Assembly: GCA_024752435.1 (NCBI GenBank)
Contig: CP103020.1
Coordinates: forward strand, 682,001-746,000
Direction of reading: 5' to 3'
Length of the DNA stretch: 64,000 nucleotides
Source of the DNA: Allantophomopsis cytisporea
Taxonomy: Eukaryota; Ascomycota; Leotiomycetes; Phacidiales; Phacidiaceae
The notes beneath the pieces are model-generated. The model did no database searches. It was not told the DNA's origin and worked only from the letters and a program-made list of their open reading frames with translations. The position numbers were made by a program, and so were the translations under genes. Below, one piece after another: positions 45,374 through 58,853 of this stretch; position 1 is the first letter of the stretch, and each line of letters starts with the position of its first letter.

Positions 45374-48300
45374 ACCCACAATAGCCGAGCACGTCCTCAA
45401 CATCGTCATGCCCAGACATCCAGTTCGCACCTCTCTGCTCTACACGCACATACACACAGCTTCGTCCATCTAAACGGCGTGCAAAGCTTGGAGGATAAGC
45501 TGGCACTGCACAAGAAAGCAAGCATTGTCGCGCGTGAAAGTGACGCGAGCGCAGGTGAGTTGTTTTATCGTCGCCATCGATCGAGCATCTATCTCGCCAT
45601 CGAATCTCAACTGCCCACCTCCCCCGCGCGCGCATAATCATTCCATTTCCGGCCTTTTCGGCACCTGCAGGGATGTCTTGAGGAATCTGGGCTTGCTGCC
45701 GCGCCGAACTACATTTACAAGTCTGTGAGGATGAATGGAATAAACAGCATGCGTGTGGAATTTCTTTGCACGTTTTTGGTTCGTTCTGGATGGGTGCCCG
45801 AGATCTACAGGGAAGATTGTATTGTTGGGTGGTGAGTATCGAGTAAGCATTTTGGATATGGTGGTGATAGGTCTACGGAGTAATGACTGATGATACCTTG
45901 CTTTCAGCTTGTGATTCTGCTGATTCTGCTGATTCTGCTGATCCCGCTTCTTCCGGTATTCATGATGATAGAGTTTTCTGTACAGGACTCAATGTACTCA
46001 TCGTATGAATATTCAAAATACCGTGTGTACGTACATAAATATGTATAAGCAGATCCACTCCATAGAAGACTCCGCACAGTCACACGCGACGATTGAATTT
46101 GCCAAGCTCGTGGATGGTGATGTATATACTCCGGAAAATCTGGGAAATCTACACTCTCAGTTGCTTGGGAGCTGAAAATCCGAAAATTTGAGAAGCTTGG
46201 AGAGAGAAGCTGGGAAAGATTTTACGGCTGGTATACGTACATGGTACCAGGCAGATTCTAGGCAATTGGTCGATTATTCACACAATGCAGGGAATATCTC
46301 GGCTGGAGCTCTGGGATGACTTTTTGACTTTGATGATTTGGTCAGGTCGGACAAGGCTGGCTGGTGATTAACGCGTAAGGTGAAAGACGCCGAACCTATG
46401 GTATTGTGGTGAAAAGAGCACGAATAAGCTCGATCGATATATTTTTGCTGGACCTGGATGTATCTGGGTAGAGCAGAGTTAGGTGCAGACTAGCGATACC
46501 CAAGATTTCGTATCTCACATTAAAATAGCTCCAAGCTCGCTGTCACAGCAGTCCGGCTCCTGGTACCTGACGCTACTCAAGGTCCATCGATGCATCAAAC
46601 ACCCACTATCTCTGCCTACCTCTCTACCTCTCTACCTTACTCAAAACCCAAATTCCCTACTGAGTGGTCATGTGCTTGTGTGGTGCCTCAGACCTCAGAC
46701 CGCCCTTTACCGCGCATACATGCTCGCATCTTAATCAACAGGGCAAACTACCAGCTCCTCTATTCTATCATACCCTACATACTCATAATCCCAAAGGTAA
46801 ATCGTAAGGATAATCCCAAGATATCACTCCAAATCCCCTCCAAATCCCCTCCAAATCGAAGCATCCCAACACCCTCGCATCCTCGCATCCTCCCTCGCAT
46901 GTCTCGTACGCACGCGCCAAAGCGCCCAATCCATCGTCAGATGTCTCTCTTTCTCGCGCGCAGGATCCCCAGCAGAGTCGGGATCCAGATCCAAACGCGC
47001 ACCTACAATGTACAGCCAGGCCATTGCCCAATCAGCGCTATACCGATCTACTCTCCCAACCCTCCTGCCGAAACATAGCGAATGCTGGCGTCAGAGCTTC
47101 TAGAAATGTTCGCAAGGCAACGCGTGACTTTCACCACTTCTCCTCGTTGCCTCACCGTCAATTCTGACGACGGTGCAGGAGTGAGGGCCCCCGGAGCAAA
47201 TTTGAGTAGTGTCGGTCGTTAGTGAGGACAGCTGGCGTGGCGGGCACTATTTTACTCTATTGAGCTTCCTTTTCGTCTTCCTCTTCCTCGTGTACTTACC
47301 GGCAGTGCGCAGACGTGATGAATCGCAATATATTCCGGAGATGCGTGCCATGGGTATGTATTCGTAGGGCGTGTCTGGGTAGATTGCCGAAAGGTGAGGG
47401 GATTCATATGGACGTCATTTCTCATTTGGAGATATTGGCTATGGCGACTTGCATAATGACCGTTTGATGAGAACGTGACCGTTATGAGGGCTAAGGTAGC
47501 CAAGTCATTGCTCCGAACTCTGAAATGTTATTCTTCTGGGCGCCATAGAAAGCCTGTTCAACATCATTAAAAGGTAGAGTGTATACGAAGTCATCATATT
47601 CATGTAAGGTCAGTCAAGAAAGAGTTACTAATGACAATGGATATGAAGCACTGTGGCCCCATCACAATGCTTCATCCCCACGTCGCTTCACCTGTCACCT
47701 GTCTCCTGATCCCCATTTCTCATCTAAGTATGGCATTCCCTCTGATTCCATCCTCATCCTATTTCATCTCCAAGGAAATCCCACCCCAATCCTCATCAAC
47801 TCTAGCCTTGACGTCCACCAACGCCGCCGCCATACCGCCGAATGCCTTCCGGCGCTGGGACATTTCCCAAGTCCTAAGGTACTCACTCATCTCACCCTTC
47901 ACCCTACGCCCAATACTCAAGCCAAACATTCACGCCTTGTCCCCTTTTGCCATTTGCACCAAAGTGAAATGTTCCAGCTCCCTCATTCCCCGCCGCCATA
48001 GAGCGGTCCTGAGCTGGCGCGCTAACGCTGTCGGGTTGGATACCCATCCATGGCGCCTCGTCTCGCTCGTTAGAAAGTCACACAAGCGCGCTGTGCCGCC
48101 GGGTGCTCGTTGACGGTAGTAGCCAGTTACCTTATGTGTGTCCGGTGTGTGATGTGCCGCCTACATGTCTGTGTCTCTCGCGACAGTGAGGTTATTGTTT
48201 TGCTGGGTGTTTGAGATGGGCGATGTCGGTGGGCTGGGGTGGAACGTGAGAGAAATAACTCCTGAAGGGTCCTGGGGAAAGGTCTGTGAATGCGGATGTG

Positions 48301-51300
48301 GATGAGGTGAGGAGCACTTAGGATGAGGATGGGGATGCGACGGGATGGTTTCGTGTCTTTCGTCGATGATTATCATACGCCTCCTCCTGTTGTCTATCAA
48401 GCTCTCTTGCTTCGATATTAACCCAGCTCCCTACTCAAGACTTCGACTTCCCCAAGGCACTGACTAGATCTGCTGGCACCGCAGCAAATCATGAATGACT
48501 CCTTGCATGAAGCATTGCAGATCATTCACACAAGCTCTCTGAGGGATCATCCTCGAGAGCGTGAGCTGTCATGACCGCCAGGCATCAGGGCTGAGCAAGC
48601 AACCCAATTGATCCTACAGTGCTTCGCGGACACGAGACTCATCGAAGCTCAAACATGCGTCGTAGACTTAGGTCACTTCACAGAGCGAATATTCTCCCTG
48701 GTCCATGGTCTATGTATCACATGTTTTACGTCTCAAAATATATCTCCCGATGGTGCAACTCAACAGCCCCTCTGCCTCTTCTAAGAGTAAACATCTCACC
48801 ACTCAGATATATTCACCAAATACAATAATAGCCACACGCGATTTAAAACATCTACCCATCCTAGAACACATACCAAAGGCAGATCAGCCGCTCGCTCACC
48901 GAGATCTGCGCTCCGCCTAACGTCGTAATCACTGCCAGCTGGCAGGTGAAGTAGGTCGTCGAATTTCTCTCGGGCAGAACCGCGGATCGACGGGTGCGAA
49001 GATCGACAATTTTGAAATCCGCTGCTTATTGACCCGAGTAGGAGGGATAGAGGGTACTGTTTTTGGAAAAGCAGAGAAAATTCCGCAGTAAGTTTTTCTG
49101 TTTTATCGTATGGAGCTTTTTGTATTTGGATTTCATGTTGGGTGGGTGAGGGTTGGGATGATAGACGCAATGCATATGTGAGATAGTGGCCTTCAGCTCC
49201 CCAATTTTCAAGCCTTATAGATTCAAATCCATTTTCGGTAAGTTCTTCAATTCTGACCTGGAATACTCTTCAAAGATCAGTCTATTTTTCAGGATTTACA
49301 AAAACTTTATAAATGTGGTTACATAGCGTAGAGGTATCTTGAGAACTTAGTACCTTCTCAGCCTTGACAATCCGATCCCAATCGCCGTTAGGTACTGCGT
49401 GTACTTAGGTAAGTACCTGAACTGATGTACCCGCACCCTATTTCCGGCCCCGTTTAGTGGGGAGGCGTGAAAAGGAGCCCCATAACGGAAAAGAAGGCAA
49501 AAAAAAAAAAATAGGAAGAAAATTTCAGAAAAGAAAATCAGAAATATCATACTCCTTGAAAATAATTAAGAAAATATGAAAATTCTGATCATCTATGACT
49601 AACAGAACATGAAGAATCAACCAGAAGGAAAAAAAATATTCAATCTACACGCTTTCTTCTCTTCACATGCACCCTCTGCTTTGCAACATTCCCCGTAGAT
49701 TCCTCGGTTTTGCATATTTTCATGATTGCGATGTACATACATCCATCCATACATACATATACTTTTGCTCCGGCCTTCCGCGGGGGCCCGATCAAGTGCT
49801 TCCGAGCCGCGCGCGGTGCGCCGGTACAGATGGTGGAAAGGTTAATGGCTGGCGCGGCGGCGCTGATAAGGTACATACACGTACACGCTGCTATCGAGCG
49901 CCATCGACGTATTCTTGCGGATTGATGTGTGGTAGAAGAGTGGTGACGCTGGGATGGATGGCGTGAGGTGTCGTGATGGGCTTGTGGGGAGCTGGGGTGA
50001 AACTTCGTGTGTGATCGGTTGGGTTCGGGTTGGTGGTTTGCGGCGGCCTGGTGTGATATTGCTTGGAGGCTGGGCTATGCATTTGAGATGCCTATGGATG
50101 GGGAATGGGATCTTGCTACTTCCTATATCTGGATGGTGGCGGGGTAAGTGAGACACGGTATCTTGATGGATGGTGAGTTTGACTTTTATAAAGTTCAATG
50201 TGGTATGATATGGTTGATAGTGGAGATGTGATGTGATGAATATCCCACGCTTCATGGTTTGACTTTCGCTATCTGATGGGAGAGGTCTCTTTGTCATGCT
50301 GACTTCATAGATTGAGACATGGCTAAGAAGAAGATAACGAAGTCGAATCGACATATGGATTGCTCTACAGGTATGATATAGATATGATACAGGTATGATA
50401 CAGGTATAGTATTTTGGAATAGGCATCTAGAGAATCAAGTGTAAAACCTAATGCAATTCTACACATGGAGTGTAAATTGGATATGTTGGTATCTTTCAAA
50501 TTCTCAACTCACAGTGATCTGGCCTGTAGTATTGATAAGGGAGAATATGTCAAGAGGACTAGGACATGAAGACCTGTCAAATGTTGAATTATTGTCAATG
50601 ATTGGACGAATGATGATTGGGATTTCAAAGGATGATGAGATACACACTGATAGCCTCTGTTGCTGGCAATGTGCAATGGAGTACCTGTAATATTTCAATG
50701 CCTTCTTTCTTGCGTGATTTCATGATTGATGAAGCTACTCTAAGAAAAATCACGATTCGGATGCTGATGAAGGAATTAATATGTAGTTACGTAAATCTCC
50801 TCCAGCTGAGCAAGAGTACAAGAAAGGTACAAATCAAGCTTGTGGATATGCTAGTGGCATGATACTGAGCAATTCAAGATATCAGGTTTCTTCAACTAGA
50901 CATGCATGTTTCGCTCAGCAGCTCTTGGGAGGATATAGCCAGATGGAACCCTCGAACTTGGATCATCAGATCTAGGTTGGGATATTCACTTGAGTATTAA
51001 GAGAGAACAGTTCTTGTCACGATCCTGTCTTGTAATCCGCTCAACACATTTCGACTCTGAAAAACGCTAAGCTGTGCATTGTTCTATTCCGTACTCTCAA
51101 ATGAACACATTAATTGTAGGACGGATGATGAGGAGACTCAGAATGATGACGAAGGCATATGACTACTTGGCCCTTGACTTTCAATCTTGCCTCACCACGG
51201 TTGCTTATTCCTGCTGTTTTGATCAAATACATGCTCACTAGCGATTACTTCGAGACCTGGGCCTCATGCTCGACGTTAAATAATTAAAAATCCGTCCACA

Positions 51301-52220
51301 TTGGAATATTTCTCGTTTCCATATGTTGAGGCTGGCTAACTGGACGATGATCAGTGATAACATGGTGTGCGGCTAATAAATGAAGCTGCTGCAAGTATGG
51401 CCATGATCAGATAAAGCGGATCAAGTGTATGCTTGTCTAACATCAAGTATCGGAAAAAGCCACTGTCCTTTCTTCGATCCGATATTGGTGATCATTAGTC
51501 TATACGAGTTCATCAATATGGAGTTCTGAGATACACGATAGGCGCAGATTCGAAATCGGTTGGATGCTCAAGCCATCAAGAGAAACCATCCTGAACACTT
51601 GCTCATATTTCACAACACCTGATCAAACCTTGCCTCTATCTTTCATGATGAACAATCTTGAAATACTTAACATTTCAAACGGTCTTGACTTCGAAGAAGT
51701 GTACAGCTCTAAGTGGCTATTTACGTGAATGATTATGTTCTGATAGATCTCCAAAATGTATGACTGGTGGGTGTTAGTATTACCCTTAATATATTCAACT
51801 TCTGTGAATAGTTGTATAGCTCTTAATGATAGCTCTAAGATGTTACTGTGCTGATTCATCATAGAAGACTCGGACGAGTATCTCACAAACAATCATATAT
51901 GCCGCAACGTCTGCACAAGTAAGTCAATGGATACTAATGGCATTCTCAATCTAGGTACAATCTCTTTCTTGGGTATCCAGAGCCCGCCAAAGCCCAAGAG
52001 TAGAAGATCTGTAAACCCAAAAGGGAAAATCCTAGTGCGTGGTATATTGTAACCACAGCCAATGAATGATGCTGTAAATCATCGTCTCGTAGTATTAAAA
52101 AATTCGTAGTGACACTATCCAGTATGGGGATGCACCAGCTCATGTACAGCGGGGTATATCAAGTCGTAGAAAAGATGTGCGCCCTTGCACGAGCATATTC
52201 GTGATCTATAGATCCGATAA

Positions 52221-53472
52221 TTAGGCAAACTCTGGCTCCTCCTCGATGACCTTTTGCAAGTCGGATTCCTGAGTGACCTCGTCGTCAACCTCGTGAGCCG
52301 CATCTTCAGCACCAGCGTCAATTCCAGCTGCTTCCATTACTTCCATCGCCTCGTCAGCCTGCTCGATTGTCTCATTTGCTGCAGCCACCTCCTCTGCGTC
52401 CTCGGTGTTGGCCTCAGCGGCGACCTGGTTGGCATCCTGGGCTTCGGCAACAGTCTAATTTGTCACGTCAGTATAATCGTCACACGTGTATGGGTCGTAT
52501 ACATACCTGTCTCATTAGGACCTCAGCCTTTGTTGGTCGGCCGCGTCTCTTTGCGCCTGGAGTCGCAGAGACAGCGCCGCCGCCCATGTTAGCAACCGGA
52601 GCAGCACCAGCTGGTGAGGCCTTTGGTGTTCCACCAGTCTGAGCTGCTCGCAAAGCAAGATCAGCCTTTGATGGACGACCGCGCTTGCGCTTCTCGCCCT
52701 CAGTTGTTGTTGGAGTGCTACCGTTCGTAGTTGGACCAGAGGCGATCTTTGGTGTCTTTGGTGTCTTGGTTACAGCTGGAGATGCTTGGCCATTGGCCTG
52801 TGTACGCGCCTTCTTGTTTGGTAATGAACCTCCATACTCTTGATCCTTGCGCTTGTAAGTAGCTCCGCCACCTGAAGAGAGCTCTTGATAGATAGTGTAA
52901 ACTTGGTTTGGGGTTCGACCTGTAAAGTGAACGGTTAGCTTAATGATACCGTAATGGCAAGTCGCCCAGATCTTCCTTGATGGACCATTATCGGCACAAT
53001 AACTTCTGCGGTCCGTATATCATTGCTGGCTATACATATATTTGATTCATGCCATCGTTGAGAGCCGCATAATTATCAAGAGTATTAGCATTGTTGAGGG
53101 CTGTCCAGCTGTTCAAAGTCATAATGTACAGTTTACGTGTGGTCTGTCATGAGAGACATAGGGTGTATTTGCGCCGGTGATGCGCGCGTCCGAATCGTGA
53201 AAGAGATAGCTTACCAGGTGGAGAAACCAACTCGCCGAAGTTTGGAACAATGTTGCTGCTGTGAATAAAGTCGAGAAGAACATCGAGAGAAACGCGACTA
53301 GTCTTGATGACCTCGCCGAGGACGAAGCGCTGTAGACATGCGTTAGTAATGTACACAGCAATTGCAATGAAAGCGACTAAAGCCGACAGCTATAGTCATT
53401 GGCGCAAATCACTGTATGCGTGTGAGAATAATGGGTACGTACCTTCTCATGCTCAGTGAATGGGATATCCAT
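52221..53472 (-). CDS. Small AT-hook protein with acidic C-terminus
   Basis: Exons on the minus strand are 53472-53443, 53329-53215, 52919-52507 and 52454-52221, giving 263 residues; no single long frame shows the gene, but the splice joins are all in phase. The N-terminus (MDIPFTEHEKRFVLGEVIKT in its first 20 residues, then a helical stretch ending NFGELVSPPGRTPNQVYTIY) looks like a small conserved helical domain. Two AT-hooks follow, KRKRGRPSK and AKRRGRPTK, each with the Arg-Gly-Arg-Pro core that binds the minor groove of AT-rich DNA. The last exon encodes a very acidic Ala/Glu-rich tail ending EEEPEFA. It is probably a nuclear DNA-binding protein, with targets unknown. The third join spans a 295-nt intron, which might hide a further small exon. 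Confidence 0.8.
52920..53214 (-). other. Long intron in the AT-hook protein gene
   Basis: At 295 nt this is the longest intron in the window. It starts GTAAGC and ends GCTAACCGTTCACTTTACAG, with a good branch site. The flanking exons join in phase to give SPPGRTPNQV. Confidence 0.7.
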
Positions 53473-55889
53473 CTTGGAAAATGGGATAGATCGAATGATT
53501 CTTGAACGTTATGTGAGTGAATATGGTTCTTCGATGGAATTGTAGTGTAAGAGAAGATATGTAAAATGCGGTGAAGTTTTGTATGAACAACGTGTACGAC
53601 GTAATTTTTAGATAGTAACGGCGAATGAGTGGAAGGTCAGGTAGAAGTTGTGTTTGTTGAAGCTCGGGAAGTGAGGCAGTAGATATTGTGAAAGATTCCG
53701 AGGAAGCTCTTTCAACAATAGCGGACGTGAACAATTAAAATTCCCAATGGAAATAAACGGGAAGCGCTCTAGGCGAGGTGATCAGCAATGACAAAGCTGC
53801 TCCGAGAGCAATTGTTGTCTTTCGCGCATGTGCAATTATTTGATTTCTGGTGAAAAGGTAGTTGATTTTTGATGTTGTTGATGTTGATGTTCTCGATAGA
53901 ATATGAGGCGCGACTGATTGCAGCTTGCTTGCCCGCGACAATGGACAATGCCGTGCTTGAAGACTGTGCTAATTGGACGCACTCCACACGCAGCTAAGGA
54001 AATGTACTGGCAGTTACTGGAGTCTCTGCATGTATGCCTCATTGTTGCCTTAGAATGCCTTGTCTTTGCCTTGTCGTACCTTATCGCCAACGCTGATCCT
54101 TGTACTTCCACCCCCCCTCGGCGTATCGGTGAATCCTGGAACCGGATCATTCTTCCTGGATGCACTCTCCAAGTCTCATTCAAAAGCAGCTCGCCCTGTT
54201 AGTCACTATGTTTCTTCCATCAGAACTTGATATTACAGCTACTAATAGTCGTCGTCGCAGTCTTCCTCTTCCCCATGGCCAGAAGAGTCCATATACCATG
54301 CCTGGGTGTTTGGGGCCTATTTGGTCTACTTCGAGCCCCAGCTGTAACAATGCTGCCCAATCATCACTCCATCAATAGCACATTTGATGATTTCCAATCC
54401 GATCGAGGGCTACAAAGTCTACCCTCGGAGCACTTTCCACATCTCTACTCTATACATGTCTTTGAAGGCTGTCTTCTGTGGGCAAGCTTAACGCCATTGA
54501 GAGTCGACCCGATTTCGTTCGATGCCAGCTAGGATACTTCCATCACAATAACGTCAACCACCATCAAAATGCTCACGTTCGGTCGGGGTAGGTCAAGCTG
54601 AAGGACAGTCTGAATGCTGAACGCCGGCACATATGCACAATACAACTCGTGTCACTGCATGTCAGAGGAATGATAAAGCCGAATTTTTTCCAGCGGAGAG
54701 CCTGGAGCGGTAAAGAATGTTGGATTGAGGAAGCATTTTCGTCGTCAAGATGATAAATCCGCCGCAACTCTCGAAACCATCGGAATCCGAACAGGCGATC
54801 ATTAGTAAGTGATACTTTCCACAAGCACTGATTATTAATAGAAAGGAAAAGGGGACAATGTATTCACGGTCAGTTGTGAACATATATCCATATATGCTCA
54901 GCCCCCAACCAACTTTTGTAAAGCTGGTGACAATGCTGAGGTATCAACATATATTCACGATCTGTCAAAATCACGGTGATCAAAATCGTCTGGATCTTTC
55001 ATGGATCACCACAGTGAAATCTTAGAGCTGTTATTGAGAGCTCTACGGGTTGTAAGAGCTACACGATTATAGAGAGCTATAACTATGCAGTTATTCAGAG
55101 CGGTACGTTGATTCAGAAGCGTTTTGTTATTTGGAGCCAGAGATCGACTCGGTGGTACGTTACGGAACATATGGGCGAGTATGATTGCGGAACAGTTGGT
55201 GGTAAGTTCGGGTTTGACTTTTCCTTACATTGTCCAAGAACGGTCATGGATCCCAATCGAGGAGGAGGTTACCATCATCAAGATAGAAAAGGTCAGTCGT
55301 ATGGCTCATAGTGAGGAACTGTGGGATGTTGTGGGAAGTTGTCCATTTGGTTACCTTGTCTCGAAAGTGTCTTTTTGGTGATCTACATGGAAATGGACAG
55401 CTTTGAAAGAGCAGTGAGCATAGGGAGGATGATGTGGATGATACGGAATTTGCCGTACTGGTGCTTGGAGCCTCGCCGGGTCTCCTGCGTTATGTGCCTA
55501 CCTACCTTAGCACTCACGTCAACTACAATAAATCAATTGAATAACTCGACACGACACCTTGTCTATTGTTTGATGAAGGATATGTGAGAGCGACCATAAG
55601 GCGATTTGAAAAGCGACGTGGTTGTGGTGGCATTCAAAGTTACGAGACCTGGACCTTCAACTTTCTTGCGCATCCATCTGTTGGATTGCAACTCGTTAGC
55701 ACAACCTCAACTCCGATCCCAGCAGAAAAGCTGGCGAGGGCAGGACTTCATGTTCACCAAATAACACGTAGCCTATAGCTTTGTTAATTTGTGCAGCTCT
55801 ATATCGCATGAGCGCAGATATTTCGCGCTCAGTCTTCTCGACTTCCCTCCTTCGACTCCACCTCTTTGGTTACACCAGTCAGCGACAAC
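53473..55889. other. Divergent region between the AT-hook protein gene and SET2
   Basis: This is 2.4 kb between two divergent genes, holding both promoters. Several frames of 60-115 codons exist on both strands, but none has a recognisable feature. No repeat stands out. Confidence 0.6.
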
Positions 55890-58853
55890 ATGGCGCAGAA
55901 CGGGGACACAATAAAGGCAGAAGCCGTTGATACAGCTTTGGGCGATATGTCAATTGAAGAACTTCAAGCGCAACATCCGGATCAGAGCTCCAGAGACAGT
56001 ACGTCTGGCGAGAGACTCCACACACCTGTTGGCTCGGCGAAGTCCACACCAAACACGCCCAACATGTCCGCCTCTCAAACCTCTAGACGAAGTTCAAGCA
56101 ACTCACGTTCACCTAAAATCGAAGACGATGAGCATGAGGATATAGTAGGAGGCGATATCGCGATCAAGCTTGAGAACGGCAAGCCTCCTAAGCTCACCAG
56201 GAAATCCTCGCAGAAAATCATGGCACGACCACCACCACTATTTACGGATTTACCAGACTCTACTGAAGAAGCTATGGCTCATTTCCAGGTTATTCGCGAT
56301 TGTATATATGGTAGTAAATATATGGGCTCATCTGAGCACGATGCCCTGGGATGCGATTGCTCTGAGGAGTGGCGTAAGTGCTTCAACCAATTTTCAAAGA
56401 TCTGTGTGCTGACATAGGGTTAGGTGGCGACATGAATCACGCATGCGGCGAAGATTCTGATTGTATTAATCGAGCTACCAAAATGGAATGTATGGACGAT
56501 GAATGTAATTGTGGTGCTGGTTGTCAAAACCAGCGATTTCAGCGCAAGGAGTACGCAAATGTATCTGTGATCAAAACCGAAAAGAAGGGTTACGGCCTCC
56601 GTGCGGATTCCGATTTACAGGCGAACGACTTCATTTTTGAGTACATTGGGGAGGTCATCAATGAGCCGGTCTTCCGTCGCCGGACTATTCAATATGATGA
56701 AGAGGGCATCAAGCACTTCTATTTTATGTCACTTACGAAAAGCGAGTTTGTGGATGCGACGAAGAAGGGCAATCTTGGACGGTTCTGTAATCATTCTTGT
56801 AACCCCAACTGTTATGTGGACAAGTGGGTCGTGGGTGACAAACTCCGAATGGGAATATTTGCCGAACGGAACATTAAAGCCGGAGAGGAGTTGGTATTCA
56901 ACTACAATGTCGACCGATATGGAGCCGATCCCCAACCATGTTATTGCGCTGAACCAAACTGTACTGGTTTCATTGGAGGCAAGACTCAAACTGAGCGGGC
57001 TACGAAATTGTCGCATACAACAATCGAAGCTCTTGGTATTGATGATGGTGATGGTTGGGACACGGCTGTCGCTAAAAAGCCGCGCAAAAAGAAGACTGGC
57101 GAGGATGACGAAGAGTACGTCAGCAGCATCCAGCCAAAGGGGCTTGAAGAGGATGGCGTTACCAAAGTTATGGCCACTCTCATGCAATGCAAGGAGAAAT
57201 GGATTGCTGTCAAAGTCCTTGACCGTTTACAGCGCTGTGACGACGAGCGTGTCCGAAATCGTGTGGTTCGTATGCACGGCTATCAAATCCTTGGCACCAC
57301 CCTGAAGACCTGGATCGAAGACAACAATGTCATCCTTCAAGTCCTCGATATTCTCTACAAACTACCTCGTTTGACCAGAAACAAGATCAGTGACTCGAAA
57401 ATCGAAGCCACTATTGAAGGTTTAACATCGTCCGAGCATGAAGATATTGCCTTCGAGTCTAAGAGACTTCTAGATGAATGGAGCAAACTGGAGGTTGCTT
57501 ATCGAATTCCAAGGAAGAAGTTCGATCCGAATTCCCAACCAATCTTCGAACGTCGTGCTTCTGGGCGTGATGAGGAGGTTCGCGAAGCTCCCACGACCGC
57601 CCCTGCTGTCGCAACGCCTACTGGCCCTAGAAGTAATGTTCCCCAGAGGAGCAATTTCTTCACTCCATCGAGGCCTCCAGTAATGCGACGACAGCAACAG
57701 AGACCCTTGCCTTCAGGCTGGTTCGCTACTGTTGACAAGTCTGGAAATACCTATTATTACAATGAAGCTGGCGTAACGACATGGCAGAGACCGACGATTC
57801 CGGCAGTGCGACCCCCGGCGCCTAAGGGGCCTACCAAAGCCACGCAAAGTGCTAAAGCCATTCAAGACATCATCGACAGTCTCACCAAAGCTGAACCAAC
57901 TTCCTCGGCTCGAACGTCTTCAACTCCGCAACCTGAGCCTGTCAAGGAGAAGAAGTCCGCTGAAAAATGGCGTTCTCTTCCAGTCGAAAAGCAGATGAAG
58001 CTCTACGAAAATACTGTAAGTCAACTGATATGTATAATTTGTTGTACACCTCTAATGAGTTCATTAGCTCTTCCCACACATCAAGTTTGTAATGGATAAA
58101 TTCAAGAACAAGCTTCCTCGCGATGATCTCAAGAAATTTGCCAAAGAAATCAGCAAGAAACTCGTCAGTTCGGATTTCAAGAACAATCGCGTTCAGGACC
58201 CCACGAAGATTAGCGAAAAACAGGAACATAAAGTTAAGAAGCACGTCAAAGAGTTCTTCATGAAAGTACTTGCCAAAAAAGCCGAGCACGATAAGAAACG
58301 CGCTGCGAGAAAGGCACGGGAAGATTCGAAAAACACACCTTCCACTATGGCGGAGACAAAAGAGGAAGAAGATGCAGACGTCAAAGCCGAAGAAAGCGAT
58401 ATGGAGGTTTTCGATGACGAAGGTGACAAGAGCCCCATAGAGACGCCTAGCGACGAGGGCCTCAAGCGAAAGCGCGAGGGTGAAATCGACGATGCAAGCA
58501 CCGATACCCCCAACAAGCGCCTCAAGGAGTCATCTACCCCCGAACCTCCTCCGCCGCCACCTCCACCGCCTGCGGAGGACTTGCAAGATGCAATGAAGAG
58601 AGATGATGAGGATTTTGCGAAGCAGGAAGCTGAGTTGATGCGTGAAAATGAGGAAGCTTTGAGAAAGGAGAATGAGGATGCTATGCGTGAGGCTCAGATG
58701 CAGCATACTGCTGATCAGCTGTTGCCGGGAAGTATCGATGCTGTAGATGCGAAGATGGACATTGATGGCGGAGGCGCGAATACGGAGGGCCAACAGGTGA
58801 ATGGTGTTGGTGTGCACATTAATGGGCATGGGAATGCGGCTATTGAGAATTAA
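55890..58853 (+). CDS. SET2: Histone H3 lysine-36 methyltransferase SET2
   Basis: Set2 binds the phosphorylated CTD of elongating RNA polymerase II and methylates H3K36 in gene bodies. Exons are 55890-56373, 56418-58015 and 58068-58853, giving 955 residues; introns are 44 and 52 nt. Domains in order: a disordered N-terminus, AWS (about 153-204, CDCSEEW...CGEDSDCINRATKMEC), SET (about 205-325, with the cofactor and catalytic motifs RFCNHSCNPNC around N286 and ELVFNYN), post-SET Cys cluster (PCYCAEPNCTGFIGG), a helical middle region, WW (592-620, LPSGWFATVDKSGNTYYY), and the Set2-Rpb1-interacting SRI region (about 676-790). The SRI region is split by the second intron and ends with an Arg/Lys/Glu-rich helix. 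A long acidic tail follows. All catalytic motifs are intact. The start ATG is the first in frame (CAACATGGCG). Confidence 0.96.

Larger units (their letters stand above)
41842..52220. other. 10.4 kb gap without a convincing gene
   Basis: No frame here has a recognisable domain, a plausible spliced structure or a non-low-complexity composition. The first part should be the promoter of the membrane protein gene and the last part the 3' UTR of the AT-hook protein gene. The interior holds many simple repeats: AGCATAGT units (about 43397-43428), ATC-rich repeats (about 43955-44000), CTCCCAC units (about 45066-45093), a 31-A tract (45342-45372), GATTCTGCT units (about 45912-45940) and CAAATCCCCTC units (about 46830-46857). 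Long unannotated or non-coding transcripts, regulatory DNA or decayed sequence are all possible. Confidence 0.55.

Noticed and set aside
46590..47078. 162-codon plus-strand frame
   Set aside because: Pro/Ile/Arg-rich chance frame over CAAATCCCCTC and CCTCGCATC repeats.
47579..48113. Overlapping plus-strand frames of 140 and 160 codons
   Set aside because: Two overlapping frames are open at once over C-rich sequence, typical of low-complexity DNA. One starts with an ATG but nothing is recognisable. A lineage-specific gene cannot be excluded.
49842..50426. 194-codon minus-strand frame
   Set aside because: His/Pro/Ser-rich with no domain; it overlaps GT-rich repeats on the other strand.
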